Source of the DNA: Draconibacterium orientale
Lineage (GTDB): Bacteria; Bacteroidota; Bacteroidia; Bacteroidales; UBA12170
Direction: 5' to 3'
DNA length: 19,241 bases
Assembly (NCBI GenBank): GCA_020718315.1
Contig: DYSK01000010.1
Location: 1 to 19,241 of the forward strand
The notes under the pieces were generated by a model, which saw only the letters and a program-made list of their open reading frames with translations, did no database searches and was not told the DNA's origin. Position numbers and translations under genes: made by a program. The number at the start of each line of letters is the position of its first letter. Position 1 is the first letter of the stretch. Positions 1 to 7,644 of the stretch are shown here, one piece after another.

Positions 1-630
1 GAATCGCTGAACAAAATTCAGCAAGCAAACCAAGACGGGATTCCCATCTATGCCGAAACTTGCCCACAATATTTCACCTTCAACGATTCGGTGTATGCAA
101 AGGAAAAAAGCCAAAGCAATGGCTTTGTAATGAGTCCACCCATCCGTTCCGAAGTAAATAGAAAAGGGATTCTAAACGGAATCGTCCAAAAACAAGTGCT
201 CACTATTGGCACGGATCATTGTCCTTTTTCGACTCAACAAAAAAACGCAGCCGCCAATTTTAGCGAAATACCCAATGGAGCTGGCGGAATTCAACATCGG
301 CTTGCGATGGTTCATGCTGCATTTGTTCATACAAACCAAGTAAGTATGATCGAATTCAGCAAATTAGTTTCTGCACAAGCGGCTCAATTTTTCCGACTGG
401 AAAACAAAGGAGAAATTAGAATCGATTTTGATGCCGATTTAGTGATCCTGAGACCGGTTTCAGAATCCATTGGCCAACAAAAGCTTTATTCAAAAAGCGA
501 TATCGACATCTACGCCAATGAGCTGATTTATGCCAAACCGGCTATCGTTATCAAAGGTGGTTATATTGTTTTTCAAAACGATCACCTGTCCGAAAAACCT
601 CCCCGCGGAAAATACATTCACCGAAAATAA
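1..630 (+). CDS. Hydantoinase/dihydropyrimidinase-like amidohydrolase, 3' part (5' end outside window)
   Basis: The frame is open from base 1, with no start needed, to TAA at 628-630, so about 209 C-terminal residues are visible and the true start lies upstream. Near residue 18 is YAETCPQYF, the form of the metal-site region seen in D-hydantoinases and dihydropyrimidinases. It is followed by MSPPIRSEV and GTDHCPF, where the Asp is the expected metal/catalytic aspartate of the cyclic-amidohydrolase fold, and then by IPNGAGGIQHRL, another family hallmark. These enzymes are cytosolic, metal-dependent, and open cyclic ureides or imides such as dihydropyrimidines, hydantoins or dihydroorotate. Because the N-terminal metal-binding HxH is off the window, I cannot separate a true dihydropyrimidinase from a dihydroorotase-like relative. 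murB follows after 5 nt, so the two are probably co-transcribed, though no functional link is evident. Confidence 0.8.
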   Translation, partial: ESLNKIQQANQDGIPIYAETCPQYFTFNDSVYAKEKSQSNGFVMSPPIRSEVNRKGILNGIVQKQVLTIGTDHCPFSTQQKNAAANFSEIPNGAGGIQHRLAMVHAAFVHTNQVSMIEFSKLVSAQAAQFFRLENKGEIRIDFDADLVILRPVSESIGQQKLYSKSDIDIYANELIYAKPAIVIKGGYIVFQNDHLSEKPPRGKYIHRK

Positions 631-635
631 ATCTG

Positions 636-1652
636 ATGGATATTCAAAAAAACAGTTCGCTTAAAAACTACAATACTTTCGGTGTTGAGGCAAGATGCAA
701 CTCATTTGTAAATTTAACCTCAACAGAAGAGACGCAAGCATTTGTTCAAACAACCTTGGACAAAAGCAAACCTTATTTGGCCATTGGCAAAGGAAGCAAT
801 CTGCTGTTCACGAAAGATTTTGAAGGAACCATCATTCGGATGCAAAACAAAGGCATCGACGTGATTGATCAAAACAACAAATACGTATGGATTAAGGTTG
901 CCGCCGGCGAAATATGGGACGATTTTGTAAAGTGGAGTGTGGAGAACAAATATGCCGGAGCAGAGAATTTGTCGCTCATACCGGGAACAGTTGGCGCTGC
1001 ACCCATTCAAAATATAGGAGCTTATGGAGTGGAGTTGGCCTCAATTTTCAATGCCCTTGAAGCCATCGAAATTGATAGTGGGAAATTGCATCGGTTCTAC
1101 TTAAAAGAACTTCAATTCGGCTACCGCGACAGCATTTTCAAACAGAAGTTGAAAGACAAATACATCATTACCGCTGTCATTTTAAAACTGAACAAATTTC
1201 CTTTCTTCAAAATTGAATACGGAAATATAGCAGCAGAATTGGAAAAAATGACTTTCGAAAATCTCAACATTGGAGTGATTAGGCAAGCCGTCATTCAGAT
1301 TCGAACCAGCAAATTGCCCAATCCAAAAGAAATGGGAAACGCCGGAAGTTTTTTCAAGAATCCAATTGTAAGCAAAGAGAAATACGAAAATCTGAAACAA
1401 TTATATCCAAATTTAGTGGCTTATCCGTTGGAAAATGAACTTTTTAAGCTGGCTGCCGGCTGGTTGATAGAAAATGCCGGATTGAAAGGCTATTCAAAAG
1501 AAAAAGTAGGGATTCACAAATACCAGGCTCTTATTATTGTCAATCTTGGAGAAGCAAGCGGAAAGGAAATCCTTGAGTTTTCTCAAGATATTCAGCAAAA
1601 AATAATGGGGAAATATGGACTACTCATAGAACGAGAGGTATATCTTATCTAG
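636..1652 (+). CDS. murB: UDP-N-acetylenolpyruvoylglucosamine reductase (UDP-N-acetylmuramate dehydrogenase)
   Basis: MurB is a cytosolic FAD enzyme that uses NADPH to reduce UDP-GlcNAc-enolpyruvate to UDP-N-acetylmuramate, the second committed step of peptidoglycan precursor synthesis. The 338-residue length fits the type I (long, E. coli-like) family. The FAD-domain motif AIGKGSNLLF lies near residue 50, followed by SLIPGTVGAAPIQNIGAYG around residues 112-130. YRDSIFK comes next, then NAGSFFKNP with the catalytic proton-donor Ser at residue 238, and AGWLIENAGLKG. The protein ends IEREVYLI, with Glu334 at the position of the essential C-terminal Glu. The ATG at 636 gives a normal N-terminus. 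It sits 5 nt after the upstream amidohydrolase gene, suggesting an operon. The last 8 bp overlap the end of the convergent menE. Confidence 0.97.
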   Translation: MDIQKNSSLKNYNTFGVEARCNSFVNLTSTEETQAFVQTTLDKSKPYLAIGKGSNLLFTKDFEGTIIRMQNKGIDVIDQNNKYVWIKVAAGEIWDDFVKWSVENKYAGAENLSLIPGTVGAAPIQNIGAYGVELASIFNALEAIEIDSGKLHRFYLKELQFGYRDSIFKQKLKDKYIITAVILKLNKFPFFKIEYGNIAAELEKMTFENLNIGVIRQAVIQIRTSKLPNPKEMGNAGSFFKNPIVSKEKYENLKQLYPNLVAYPLENELFKLAAGWLIENAGLKGYSKEKVGIHKYQALIIVNLGEASGKEILEFSQDIQQKIMGKYGLLIEREVYLI

Positions 1653-2745
1653 ACGCGATGAGCAATTGCAGCGCCTTTCGATCGATTTTGCCATTCTCTG
1701 TTCGAGGCAGAGCCGCTACAAAACGAATCTCCTTGGGCTGTTCAAATTTTTCAAGATTTTCCTCCAAGTCATTTTTCAATTCCGCAGATTGAAACGTGTT
1801 CATGGCTTTCTGCTCCATAACCAGAATAAGTTTTTCGCCCAAAATGGCATCTGGCAATGAGCTATAAGCAAATTCGAATTTCAGAAAAGGAGCCGTTTTT
1901 TGTTCTAACAGCTCAGGCGAAAGTTTAATCCCACCCGAGTTGATTACAAAATCAATTCTCCCCAAAAAGCGAAATTCCTTGTTATTGATCCATTCCACCC
2001 GATCGTTCGTTTGGATAGTTTGTGAGTTCAAAGTAGGCGCATTTATTCGCAGACAATCCCGCTGATCTACATCTATAGAAATTCCATCCAGAGCGATGAA
2101 TTGTTCCGATTTTTGTGAGCCGTTTATGGCTCTCAAAGCAATATGGCTAATGGTTTCGGTCATGCCATAAGTCATCCAAATTTCGGTTGTAACTTCCGCA
2201 ATTTGTTTCACAATTGCTTCATTTAATGCAGCTCCGCCAACGATAAGTGTTCGGAATCGCTTCAATGCTTCTCGTTGATTCGACTTAAAAACAGCTTCCA
2301 ATTGCATGGGCACTACGGCAACAAAGTCAAAATTTGAGTTGTTATTGAATAAAACCTCTGTTTTTGGTTCGAGATAATGCAAATCGAAACCGCCCACAAA
2401 AGCGCGAACGATCATCATTTTTCCGGCAATAAAATCGCTCGACAAACAAAGCAATGCATTTTTTGATTCGTCCAAACAAAAAAAGGAATTGGTCGCTTTT
2501 GCGCTGGCAAGCATCCGGTTTTTTTCCAGCCTGATTCTTTTTGGTTTTCCCGTTGAACCCGACGTATTAACTTCCACAAAATCCACCTCTGCAAGCCAAT
2601 CTGTAATAAACTGAAAGATTGCTTTTTCCCAATAGGCAACCGATAGATCCGAAATTTTCTGTTGGGCAAGAGTTTTTAAATCGACTTGATTGTAGAAAAG
2701 CCCATTCAATCTCAGATTTGTAAACATAGTCCAAAGATTTTTCAT
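1645..2745 (-). CDS. menE: o-Succinylbenzoate-CoA ligase
   Basis: An ATP-dependent acyl-CoA synthetase of the ANL superfamily that activates o-succinylbenzoate to its CoA thioester for the naphthoate ring closure of menaquinone synthesis. Motifs in order are the phosphate loop TSGSTGKPKR, the A5 motif MTYGMTETISH, the hinge region GRIDFVINSGGIKLSPE, and the C-terminal catalytic-lysine motif PRTENGKIDRKAL. At about 366 residues it is shorter than the E. coli enzyme, because the N-terminal part is reduced. The adjacent menC supports MenE over other ANL ligases. Two starts are possible: GTG at 2748 or ATG at 2745. I chose ATG, which forms a TGATG junction with the menC stop, a classic translational-coupling arrangement. 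Its 3' end overlaps convergent murB by 8 bp, leaving no room for a terminator between them. Confidence 0.93.
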   Translation of the reverse strand: MKNLWTMFTNLRLNGLFYNQVDLKTLAQQKISDLSVAYWEKAIFQFITDWLAEVDFVEVNTSGSTGKPKRIRLEKNRMLASAKATNSFFCLDESKNALLCLSSDFIAGKMMIVRAFVGGFDLHYLEPKTEVLFNNNSNFDFVAVVPMQLEAVFKSNQREALKRFRTLIVGGAALNEAIVKQIAEVTTEIWMTYGMTETISHIALRAINGSQKSEQFIALDGISIDVDQRDCLRINAPTLNSQTIQTNDRVEWINNKEFRFLGRIDFVINSGGIKLSPELLEQKTAPFLKFEFAYSSLPDAILGEKLILVMEQKAMNTFQSAELKNDLEENLEKFEQPKEIRFVAALPRTENGKIDRKALQLLIASR

Positions 2746-3800
2746 CACTTAAAATTTAGATTAGCAAGATCCCATTCGCTTTGCGGTTTGTAAAACAGCC
2801 GAGCCTTTTCAATCAGCAAAGGACTTTTCACATTGTTCGAATACAACTGCCCAGTTCCCAATCCTTGATACATTTTGCTTTGCAGCGAATAAGTCCATTG
2901 TGCAATCGCATTTAAACCAATATTACTTTCCAAGGCCGATGTTATCCACCATGGAATATCTTGCTTTTCGGCAAGCTCTATCCATTCCTGACTTGCGCTA
3001 AAACCACCAAGCAGAGCTGGTTTAAGAATCAAGTACTGAGGCCGAATTTCGTTTAATAAATGTTCCTTTTCTCCAGAACCCTTCACGCAAATCAGTTCTT
3101 CATCCAAAGCAATCGGAATGGGCGATTGTGAACACAATTGTTTCATTTCACGCTGTTGACCTTGCCGAATAGGTTGCTCAATGGAGTGAATCTGAAATAC
3201 AGCAAGTTTTTTAAGTTTTTCGAGCGCCTCGGCAGGTTCGAAAGCGCCATTGGCATCCACACGCAATTCCAAAATATCCGACGAGAATTCTTCACGTACC
3301 GTCCGAATCAATTCCAATTCGTCCGAAAAATCGATGGCACCAATTTTTAACTTCAAGCACCTAAATCCTTGTTCTAATTTTTCCCGAATCTGATTTTTCA
3401 TAAAACGCTTCTCACCCATCCAAATCAATCCGTTGATGAGTATGCCTTCAGTTCCTTTTGTAAAATCCGTCGAAAACAACAATCGGTTTCCTCCTTGTTG
3501 TTTGTCAATTAGCGCCATTTCCAGTCCAAACCGAATGCTTGGCCACTCTTTGAGTGCATCCAAATGTTGAACATAAAAATTTACATTTTTGCAAACTTTA
3601 TTCAAAACCAATTCATAATCCGGCTTATCGTCCGAACTCAATCCGGCAAATAAATTACACTCGCCCAATCCAACAATTTCCGGTGTGGAATCGTCACAAA
3701 TTTTCAGAAAATAGGTGCTCTTGGTATGCAAAACACCTCTCGAAGTTCCTGCCGCTTGTTTAAATGTTAAATTGTATTTTATCCATTTTAGAATATACAT
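2745..3800 (-). CDS. menC: o-Succinylbenzoate synthase
   Basis: An enolase-superfamily enzyme that dehydrates SHCHC to o-succinylbenzoate in menaquinone synthesis. The active-site set is visible: the KxK motif in CLKLKIG, metal ligands in LRVDANGAF (Asp), HSIEQPI (Glu) and IALDEEL (Asp), and the second acid/base Lys in LILKPALLGG. SALESNIGLNAIAQW near the C-terminus also fits the family. The longest frame reaches back to TTG at 3818, but ATG at 3800 gives the natural start MYILKWIKY. A -7-like element on this strand at 3820-3827 would put the transcript start near 3813, downstream of that TTG, so I use 3800 (351 residues). The stop TGA overlaps the menE ATG by one base, so the order is menC then menE in one operon. 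menA, menB, menD and menF are not in the window. Confidence 0.94.
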   Translation of the reverse strand: MYILKWIKYNLTFKQAAGTSRGVLHTKSTYFLKICDDSTPEIVGLGECNLFAGLSSDDKPDYELVLNKVCKNVNFYVQHLDALKEWPSIRFGLEMALIDKQQGGNRLLFSTDFTKGTEGILINGLIWMGEKRFMKNQIREKLEQGFRCLKLKIGAIDFSDELELIRTVREEFSSDILELRVDANGAFEPAEALEKLKKLAVFQIHSIEQPIRQGQQREMKQLCSQSPIPIALDEELICVKGSGEKEHLLNEIRPQYLILKPALLGGFSASQEWIELAEKQDIPWWITSALESNIGLNAIAQWTYSLQSKMYQGLGTGQLYSNNVKSPLLIEKARLFYKPQSEWDLANLNFK

Positions 3801-3819
3801 GGGCTTGCGTATTGGCAAT

Positions 3820-3827
3820 CAAAAATA
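3820..3827 (-). promoter_or_regulatory. Putative -7 element of menC-menE
   Basis: Read on the minus strand this is TATTTTTG, an exact match to the Bacteroidota -7 consensus TAnnTTTG, 20 nt before the chosen menC ATG. I see no -33 TTG at the ideal distance; the nearest, at 3841-3843, is too close. It implies a leader of only about 13 nt. Confidence 0.4.
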
Positions 3828-3875
3828 AAACATTCGAGCACAATTTATTCGAAATAATTAATTTGCTTGCAAAAT

Positions 3876-3907
3876 AAGCCTCCATCACCTCATTTCGAGG
3901 CTTTTTT
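3876..3907 (+). terminator. Terminator-like hairpin between menC and ilvE
   Basis: The arms AAGCCTC (3876-3882) and GAGGCTT (3897-3903) are perfectly complementary around a 14-nt loop and run into a T stretch ending at 3907. An alternative stem, CCTC (3888-3891) with GAGG (3897-3900), competes for the same right arm. It lies upstream of the likely ilvE -7 element, so it cannot terminate the main ilvE transcript. It could stop transcription from a more distal start or act as an insulator between divergent promoters. Confidence 0.45.
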
Positions 3908-3956
3908 AGAATCATGCCGAATAGAAGAATCGAAGGGAGATGTCCTAAATTATTCG

Positions 3957-3964
3957 TACTTTTG
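3957..3964 (+). promoter_or_regulatory. Putative -7 element of the ilvE promoter
   Basis: TACTTTTG matches the TAnnTTTG consensus exactly, 31 nt before the ATG at 3996. No convincing -33 TTG is present at the ideal distance. Its position inside the TTG-started extended reading frame argues for the downstream ATG as the real start. Confidence 0.5.
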
Positions 3965-3995
3965 CCCCTACAAATTATTAATTAATAACTACGAT

Positions 3996-5015
3996 ATGGA
4001 AAATATAGCTTGGGGCGAATTGCCCTTTGGATATTTCAAAACCGATTACAACGTTCGCGCTTATTACAAAAACGGTCAATGGAGTGAATTGGAAACATCC
4101 ACTTCTGAAACTTTAAATGTTCACATGGCCGCCACAGGATTGCACTATGGACAAGAAGCTTTTGAAGGCATGAAAGCTTTTAGGGGAATTGATGGGAAAA
4201 TTCGTTTATTTCGCTGGCAAGAAAATGCCAAAAGAATGCGTAGCTCAGCGCAAGGCGTTATGATGGCCGAAGTTCCGGATGAACTTTTTTTTCAAGCTAT
4301 TTCGAGCGTTATCAAGCTAAATGAAAAATTTATCCCACCGCATGGAACGGGTGCAAGTTTGTATATTCGTCCTTTGCTGTTCGGCTCGGGGCCTCAAGTT
4401 GGAGTAAAACCCGCTTTGGAATATATGTTTGTGGTTTTCGTAAGTCCGGTTGGCCCCTATTTCAAAGAAGGTTTCAAGCCCGTAAATGTGCAACTGGTAA
4501 GGGACTTTGATAGAGCCGCTCCTTTGGGTACGGGTCATATCAAAGTAGGCGGAAATTATGCCGCTTCGCTGCGAGCTGCCGATCGCGCACACAAAGAAGG
4601 TTTTTCGGCGGTGCTTTTCCTTGATGCGAAAGAAAAAAAATACATCGACGAAGCCGGCCCTGCCAATTTCTTCGGAATAAAAGGAAACACCTACATCACG
4701 CCCGACAGCGGAACAATCCTGCCTTCGATTACGAATATGAGCCTGCGGCAAATTGCACTCAACCTTGGATTGAATGTGGAACTGCGCCCTGTTGCTGTGG
4801 AAGAACTACACACTTTTGACGAAGTAGGTGCCTGTGGAACGGCTGCCGTTATTTCGCCTATCGGAAAAATCTTCGACCGATCTGAAAATGTAAGCTGGGA
4901 ATATTCCAACGATGGAAAGCCCGGTATTATTTCAGAAAAATTGTACAAAACCCTGATGGGAATCCAGCTTGGCGAGTTGGAAGACAAGCATGCTTGGAAT
5001 ACCATTATCGAATAA
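3996..5015 (+). CDS. ilvE: Branched-chain amino acid aminotransferase (PLP fold-type IV)
   Basis: Transfers the amino group between Leu/Ile/Val and 2-oxoglutarate, in the last step of synthesis and the first step of breakdown of these amino acids. The Schiff-base lysine is Lys183 in GHIKVGGNYAASL. The fold-type IV motif EAGPANFFGI follows, then TILPSITNMSLRQIA and GACGTAAVISPIGKI, which hold the PLP phosphate in this family. The N-terminal part has GLHYGQEAFEGMKAFRG and a substrate arginine region YIRPLLFG. The frame extends upstream to a TTG at 3867, but MENIAWGELPFGY at ATG 3996 looks like the real N-terminus and leaves room for a -7 element at 3957, giving 339 residues. A strong terminator follows the gene, so it is probably monocistronic. 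The next gene encodes an oxoacid-dehydrogenase E2 that could use its 2-oxoacid products. Confidence 0.94.
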   Translation: MENIAWGELPFGYFKTDYNVRAYYKNGQWSELETSTSETLNVHMAATGLHYGQEAFEGMKAFRGIDGKIRLFRWQENAKRMRSSAQGVMMAEVPDELFFQAISSVIKLNEKFIPPHGTGASLYIRPLLFGSGPQVGVKPALEYMFVVFVSPVGPYFKEGFKPVNVQLVRDFDRAAPLGTGHIKVGGNYAASLRAADRAHKEGFSAVLFLDAKEKKYIDEAGPANFFGIKGNTYITPDSGTILPSITNMSLRQIALNLGLNVELRPVAVEELHTFDEVGACGTAAVISPIGKIFDRSENVSWEYSNDGKPGIISEKLYKTLMGIQLGELEDKHAWNTIIE

Positions 5016-5024
5016 ATAAACTAC

Positions 5025-5059
5025 AAAAAGCCGCTTGTGAAAACCAAACGGCTTTTTTT
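5025..5059 (+). terminator. Intrinsic terminator of ilvE
   Basis: AAAAAGCCG (5025-5033) pairs with CGGCTTTTT (5049-5057) around a 15-nt loop, and the right arm merges into a run of seven Ts. It lies 10 nt after the ilvE stop codon. The A-rich left arm means it could also work on the other strand, but no leftward gene ends here. Confidence 0.85.
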
Positions 5060-5082
5060 ATTTTCAATTTGATTATTTAGAA

Positions 5083-5114
5083 TTGTTCCATATTACTATT
5101 TTTTTGTATCTTTG
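5083..5114 (+). promoter_or_regulatory. Putative Bacteroidota-type promoter of the E2 gene
   Basis: TTG at 5083-5085, a 21-nt spacer, then TATCTTTG at 5107-5114. This matches the TTTG/TTG-N19-21-TAnnTTTG layout of the main Bacteroidota sigma factor. Predicted transcription starts near 5121 and leaves a leader of about 55 nt. Confidence 0.6.
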
Positions 5115-5176
5115 CGCTAAATAATTTCGAATATTAACATTCAGTAACATACTGATAAACAAGATAAAAAAATACA

Positions 5177-6484
5177 ATGGCGAAATTTGAACTTGTCATG
5201 CCCAAATTGGGCGAAAGCATCATTGAAGCGACTATTACCAAATGGTTAAAAAATGTAGGCGATAAAATTGAAGAAGATGATGCAATTTTGGAAATTGCTA
5301 CCGACAAAGTAGATTCAGAAATCCCATCTCCCGTGGATGGCGTTTTAACTGAAATATTTTTTGCCGAAGGCGAAGTGGTTCCTGTTGGTGCCATCATCGG
5401 AATCATCAATATGGACGGCGACGAGCAGGAAAAACCAAGCATAGCGGAAATAGCGAACATTCCAAAAATAGAGGTAACAGGCGAACATATAGAAGCAACG
5501 GTGAACGAAATCACAGCGATTGTAAATGCGGATTCTTCCCATCATAGCAATTCCGGCCGGTTCTATTCGCCACATGTAAGAAGTATAGCCAAAGAAGAAA
5601 ATATTTCGATTGATGAATTGGAAAAAATCCCCGGTAGCGGAAAAGACAGCCGATTGAACAAACAAGACCTTTTAAATTATTTAGAAAATAGGAAAGCGCC
5701 AAAAGCCACAACGACCGAAAAAACACCATCGACACCCATAGCAAAAACACCCACTCCCGAGGTGATTGCTTCGACGGGCGACCGGATTGAAGAAATGGGA
5801 CGTATGCGCAAATTGATTGCTGATCACATGGTGATGTCGAAACACGTTTCTCCACACGTAACTTCGTTTATCGAAGCCGATGTAACGAAAATTGTAAATT
5901 GGAGAAACCGAGTAAAAGATGGATTTCAAAAACGCGAAGGGGAAAAAATCACCTTTACGCCCATTTTCATTGATGCAGCTGCCAAAGCGTTGCGCGATTA
6001 TCCGGCTATCAATGTTTCCGTTGATGGAACAAAAATTATTTTCAGAAAGAATATAAATATTGGAATGGCTGCGGCTTTACCGGATGGAAACTTGATTGTT
6101 CCCGTTATCAAGAATGCAGATCAGAAGAACTTGATAGGATTAACGAAGACCGTGAACGATTTGGCTACTCGCGCACGAGCCAATAAGCTAGTCCCCGACG
6201 AAATAAGCGGTGGAACTTTTACTGTTACCAATTTTGGCAGCTTCGACAGCTTGACTGGAACGCCCGTTATCAACCAACCGCAAGTGGCCATTCTGGGCTT
6301 AGGAGCAATCGTAAAACGTCCGGTAGTAATTGAAACACCCGAAGGAGATACCATTGGAATCCGCAGCATTGTCATTCTTTCGTTGGCCTACGACCACAGA
6401 GTTGTTGATGGAGCTTTAGCAGGAATGTATTTGAAGCGATTGCGCGAATACCTCGAACATTTTGATATAAACCAAAGTATCTAA
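5177..6484 (+). CDS. Dihydrolipoamide acyltransferase (E2) of a 2-oxoacid dehydrogenase complex
   Basis: The core component that carries the acyl group on a swinging lipoyl arm and transfers it to CoA. Domains: a single lipoyl domain at residues 1-77 with the lipoylated Lys44 in ATDKVDSEIPSP; a peripheral-subunit-binding domain at about 129-166 (FYSPHVRSIAKE... GSGKDSRLNKQDL); a Thr/Pro-rich linker at about 167-205; and a catalytic domain from about 206 ending in YDHRVVDG, where His407 and Asp411 are the active-site pair. The 435-residue length with one lipoyl domain fits succinyl or branched-chain complexes, whereas many pyruvate E2s carry more. Proximity to a branched-chain aminotransferase makes a branched-chain complex (BkdB-like) plausible, but this is inference; E1 and E3 are not here. 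It has its own promoter and a terminator downstream, so it is likely monocistronic. Confidence 0.92.
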   Translation: MAKFELVMPKLGESIIEATITKWLKNVGDKIEEDDAILEIATDKVDSEIPSPVDGVLTEIFFAEGEVVPVGAIIGIINMDGDEQEKPSIAEIANIPKIEVTGEHIEATVNEITAIVNADSSHHSNSGRFYSPHVRSIAKEENISIDELEKIPGSGKDSRLNKQDLLNYLENRKAPKATTTEKTPSTPIAKTPTPEVIASTGDRIEEMGRMRKLIADHMVMSKHVSPHVTSFIEADVTKIVNWRNRVKDGFQKREGEKITFTPIFIDAAAKALRDYPAINVSVDGTKIIFRKNINIGMAAALPDGNLIVPVIKNADQKNLIGLTKTVNDLATRARANKLVPDEISGGTFTVTNFGSFDSLTGTPVINQPQVAILGLGAIVKRPVVIETPEGDTIGIRSIVILSLAYDHRVVDGALAGMYLKRLREYLEHFDINQSI

Positions 6485-6557
6485 TTCTACTTGGTGTTCG
6501 ATCAGCTACAGAAAAGTATTTTTAGCGATTAGTAGAACACAAAACTCTTCAAAAAAT

Positions 6558-6591
6558 AAAAAGCTGGAAAGGAAAACGAATCCGGCTTTTT
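6558..6591 (+). terminator. Intrinsic terminator downstream of the E2 gene
   Basis: AAAAAGCTGG (6558-6567) pairs with CCGGCTTTTT (6582-6591), including one G-U wobble, around a 14-nt loop. The T-rich right arm is typical of an intrinsic terminator. It is about 73 nt after the E2 stop. Confidence 0.75.
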
Positions 6592-6617
6592 CTATGTTAC
6601 AAAAACAGTAAATTCCT

Positions 6618-6625
6618 TACATTTG
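6618..6625 (+). promoter_or_regulatory. Putative -7 element of the exonuclease gene
   Basis: TACATTTG is an exact match to TAnnTTTG, 18 nt upstream of ATG 6644. It overlaps the TTG at 6623 that would otherwise be the longest start of the gene, which argues against that start. I do not see a clear -33 TTG. Confidence 0.45.
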
Positions 6626-6643
6626 CCAAGCAAAAAATACAAA

Positions 6644-7468
6644 ATGGAGTTAAACCTAAAACGTCCCCTTGCTTTCTTCGATCTCGAAACAACCGGAATA
6701 AGAGTGGCCACCGATCGCATTGTAGAAATAAGTATCGTAAAAATTCATCCCAACGGAAAAAAAGAAATCAAAACGCGGAGAATAAATCCTGAAATCCCGA
6801 TTCCACCAGAAACTTCGGCTATTCATGGCATTTTTGATGAAGATGTGAAAGATGAGCCCACTTTCAAGCAATTGGCCAAAGGATTGCACGAATTCTTGCA
6901 GAATTGCGATCTGGCCGGTTATAACTCAAATCGATTCGATATTCCACTTTTGATAGAAGAGTTTTTACGTGCCGATGTTGACTTCGACATCGAAAATAGA
7001 TTATTGATTGATGTTCAGAATATTTTTCACAAAATGGAGCAAAGAACGCTTTCTGCAGCCTACAAATTTTATTGTGGTGCAGAATTAATAAATGCCCACA
7101 GTGCCGAAGCGGATACCATAGCAACTTACGAAATTCTAAAAGCACAACTCGACCGTTATGCCGAAGCAGATTTTAAAGACAAAAACGGAAATATTAGCCA
7201 ACCCGTTAAAAACGATATGCAAGCATTGTCCGCTTTTTCGGAAGCAAATAAATCGGCCGATCTGATTGGGTTTATTCTTTACAACGAACACGGCCAAGAA
7301 ATCATCAATTTTGGAAAACACAAAGGCAAACTCGTGAGCGAGGTATTGAAAAAAGAACCTTCTTATTATGATTGGATGATGAATGGCGACTTTCCACTAT
7401 CAACAAAAAAAGTGATGACCAAATTGAAATTAAAAAATAGCAATTTAGGCAATATGAAATTATTTTAG
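6644..7468 (+). CDS. DnaQ-like 3'-5' exonuclease (DEDDh) with ExoX-type C-terminal domain
   Basis: The DEDDh set is complete: Asp13 and Glu15 in FFDLETTG, Asp99 in YNSNRFDIPLL, and His152 with Asp157 in HSAEADT. The nuclease domain covers about residues 8-170 and includes the common IHGIFDEDV segment. After a short linker, residues 210-262 (INFGKHKGKL, YYDWMMNGDFP) resemble the C-terminal domain found on exonuclease X-like proteins. It is not attached to a polymerase or a GIY-YIG domain. It would degrade DNA (or possibly RNA) from 3' ends using two metal ions, probably in repair or proofreading; the exact substrate cannot be told. ATG 6644 (274 residues) is preferred over TTG 6623, which lies inside the putative -7 element. 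The gene is followed by the heptamer repeat tract, and I see no hairpin terminator. Confidence 0.9.
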   Translation: MELNLKRPLAFFDLETTGIRVATDRIVEISIVKIHPNGKKEIKTRRINPEIPIPPETSAIHGIFDEDVKDEPTFKQLAKGLHEFLQNCDLAGYNSNRFDIPLLIEEFLRADVDFDIENRLLIDVQNIFHKMEQRTLSAAYKFYCGAELINAHSAEADTIATYEILKAQLDRYAEADFKDKNGNISQPVKNDMQALSAFSEANKSADLIGFILYNEHGQEIINFGKHKGKLVSEVLKKEPSYYDWMMNGDFPLSTKKVMTKLKLKNSNLGNMKLF

Positions 7469-7471
7469 GGA

Positions 7472-7608
7472 AATGGTAAATGTTGAATGGTAAATGTTGA
7501 ATGGTAAATGTTGAATGTTGAATGGTAAATGTTGAATGTTGAATGGTAAATGTTGAATGTTGATAGGGAATTTTGAAGGTTGAATGGGGAATTTTGAATT
7601 TTGAATTG
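7472..7608. repeat. Heptamer tandem-repeat tract (AATGGTA / AATGTTG units)
   Basis: From 7472 to 7562 the sequence is 13 perfect, uninterrupted 7-bp units of two kinds, AATGGTA and AATGTTG. They are arranged as two 14-mers (7472-7485, 7486-7499) and then three identical 21-mers (7500-7520, 7521-7541, 7542-7562). From 7563 to 7608 the pattern decays into G- and T-rich variants such as ATTTTGA. The tract starts 3 bp after the exonuclease stop codon and ends about 37 bp before the next start codon. A 7-bp period does not suit coding sequence. Confidence 0.95.
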
Positions 7609-7644
7609 TACTGCTCAACTTCTTTTAAATAAAGATAAAAATAG

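Noticed and set aside
3867..3995. N-terminal extension of the aminotransferase from TTG 3867
   Set aside because: The extra 43 residues look non-native, the stretch holds a terminator-like hairpin and the -7 element, and ATG 3996 gives the usual N-terminus.
5345..5855. Minus-strand frames within the E2 gene
   Set aside because: They are antisense shadows of a strongly supported CDS with all E2 domains; their translations are Phe/Tyr/Ser-rich and featureless.
7472..7608. Heptamer tract as a coding repeat
   Set aside because: A 7-bp period shifts frame each unit, it starts after a stop codon, and no start with a sensible product is present.
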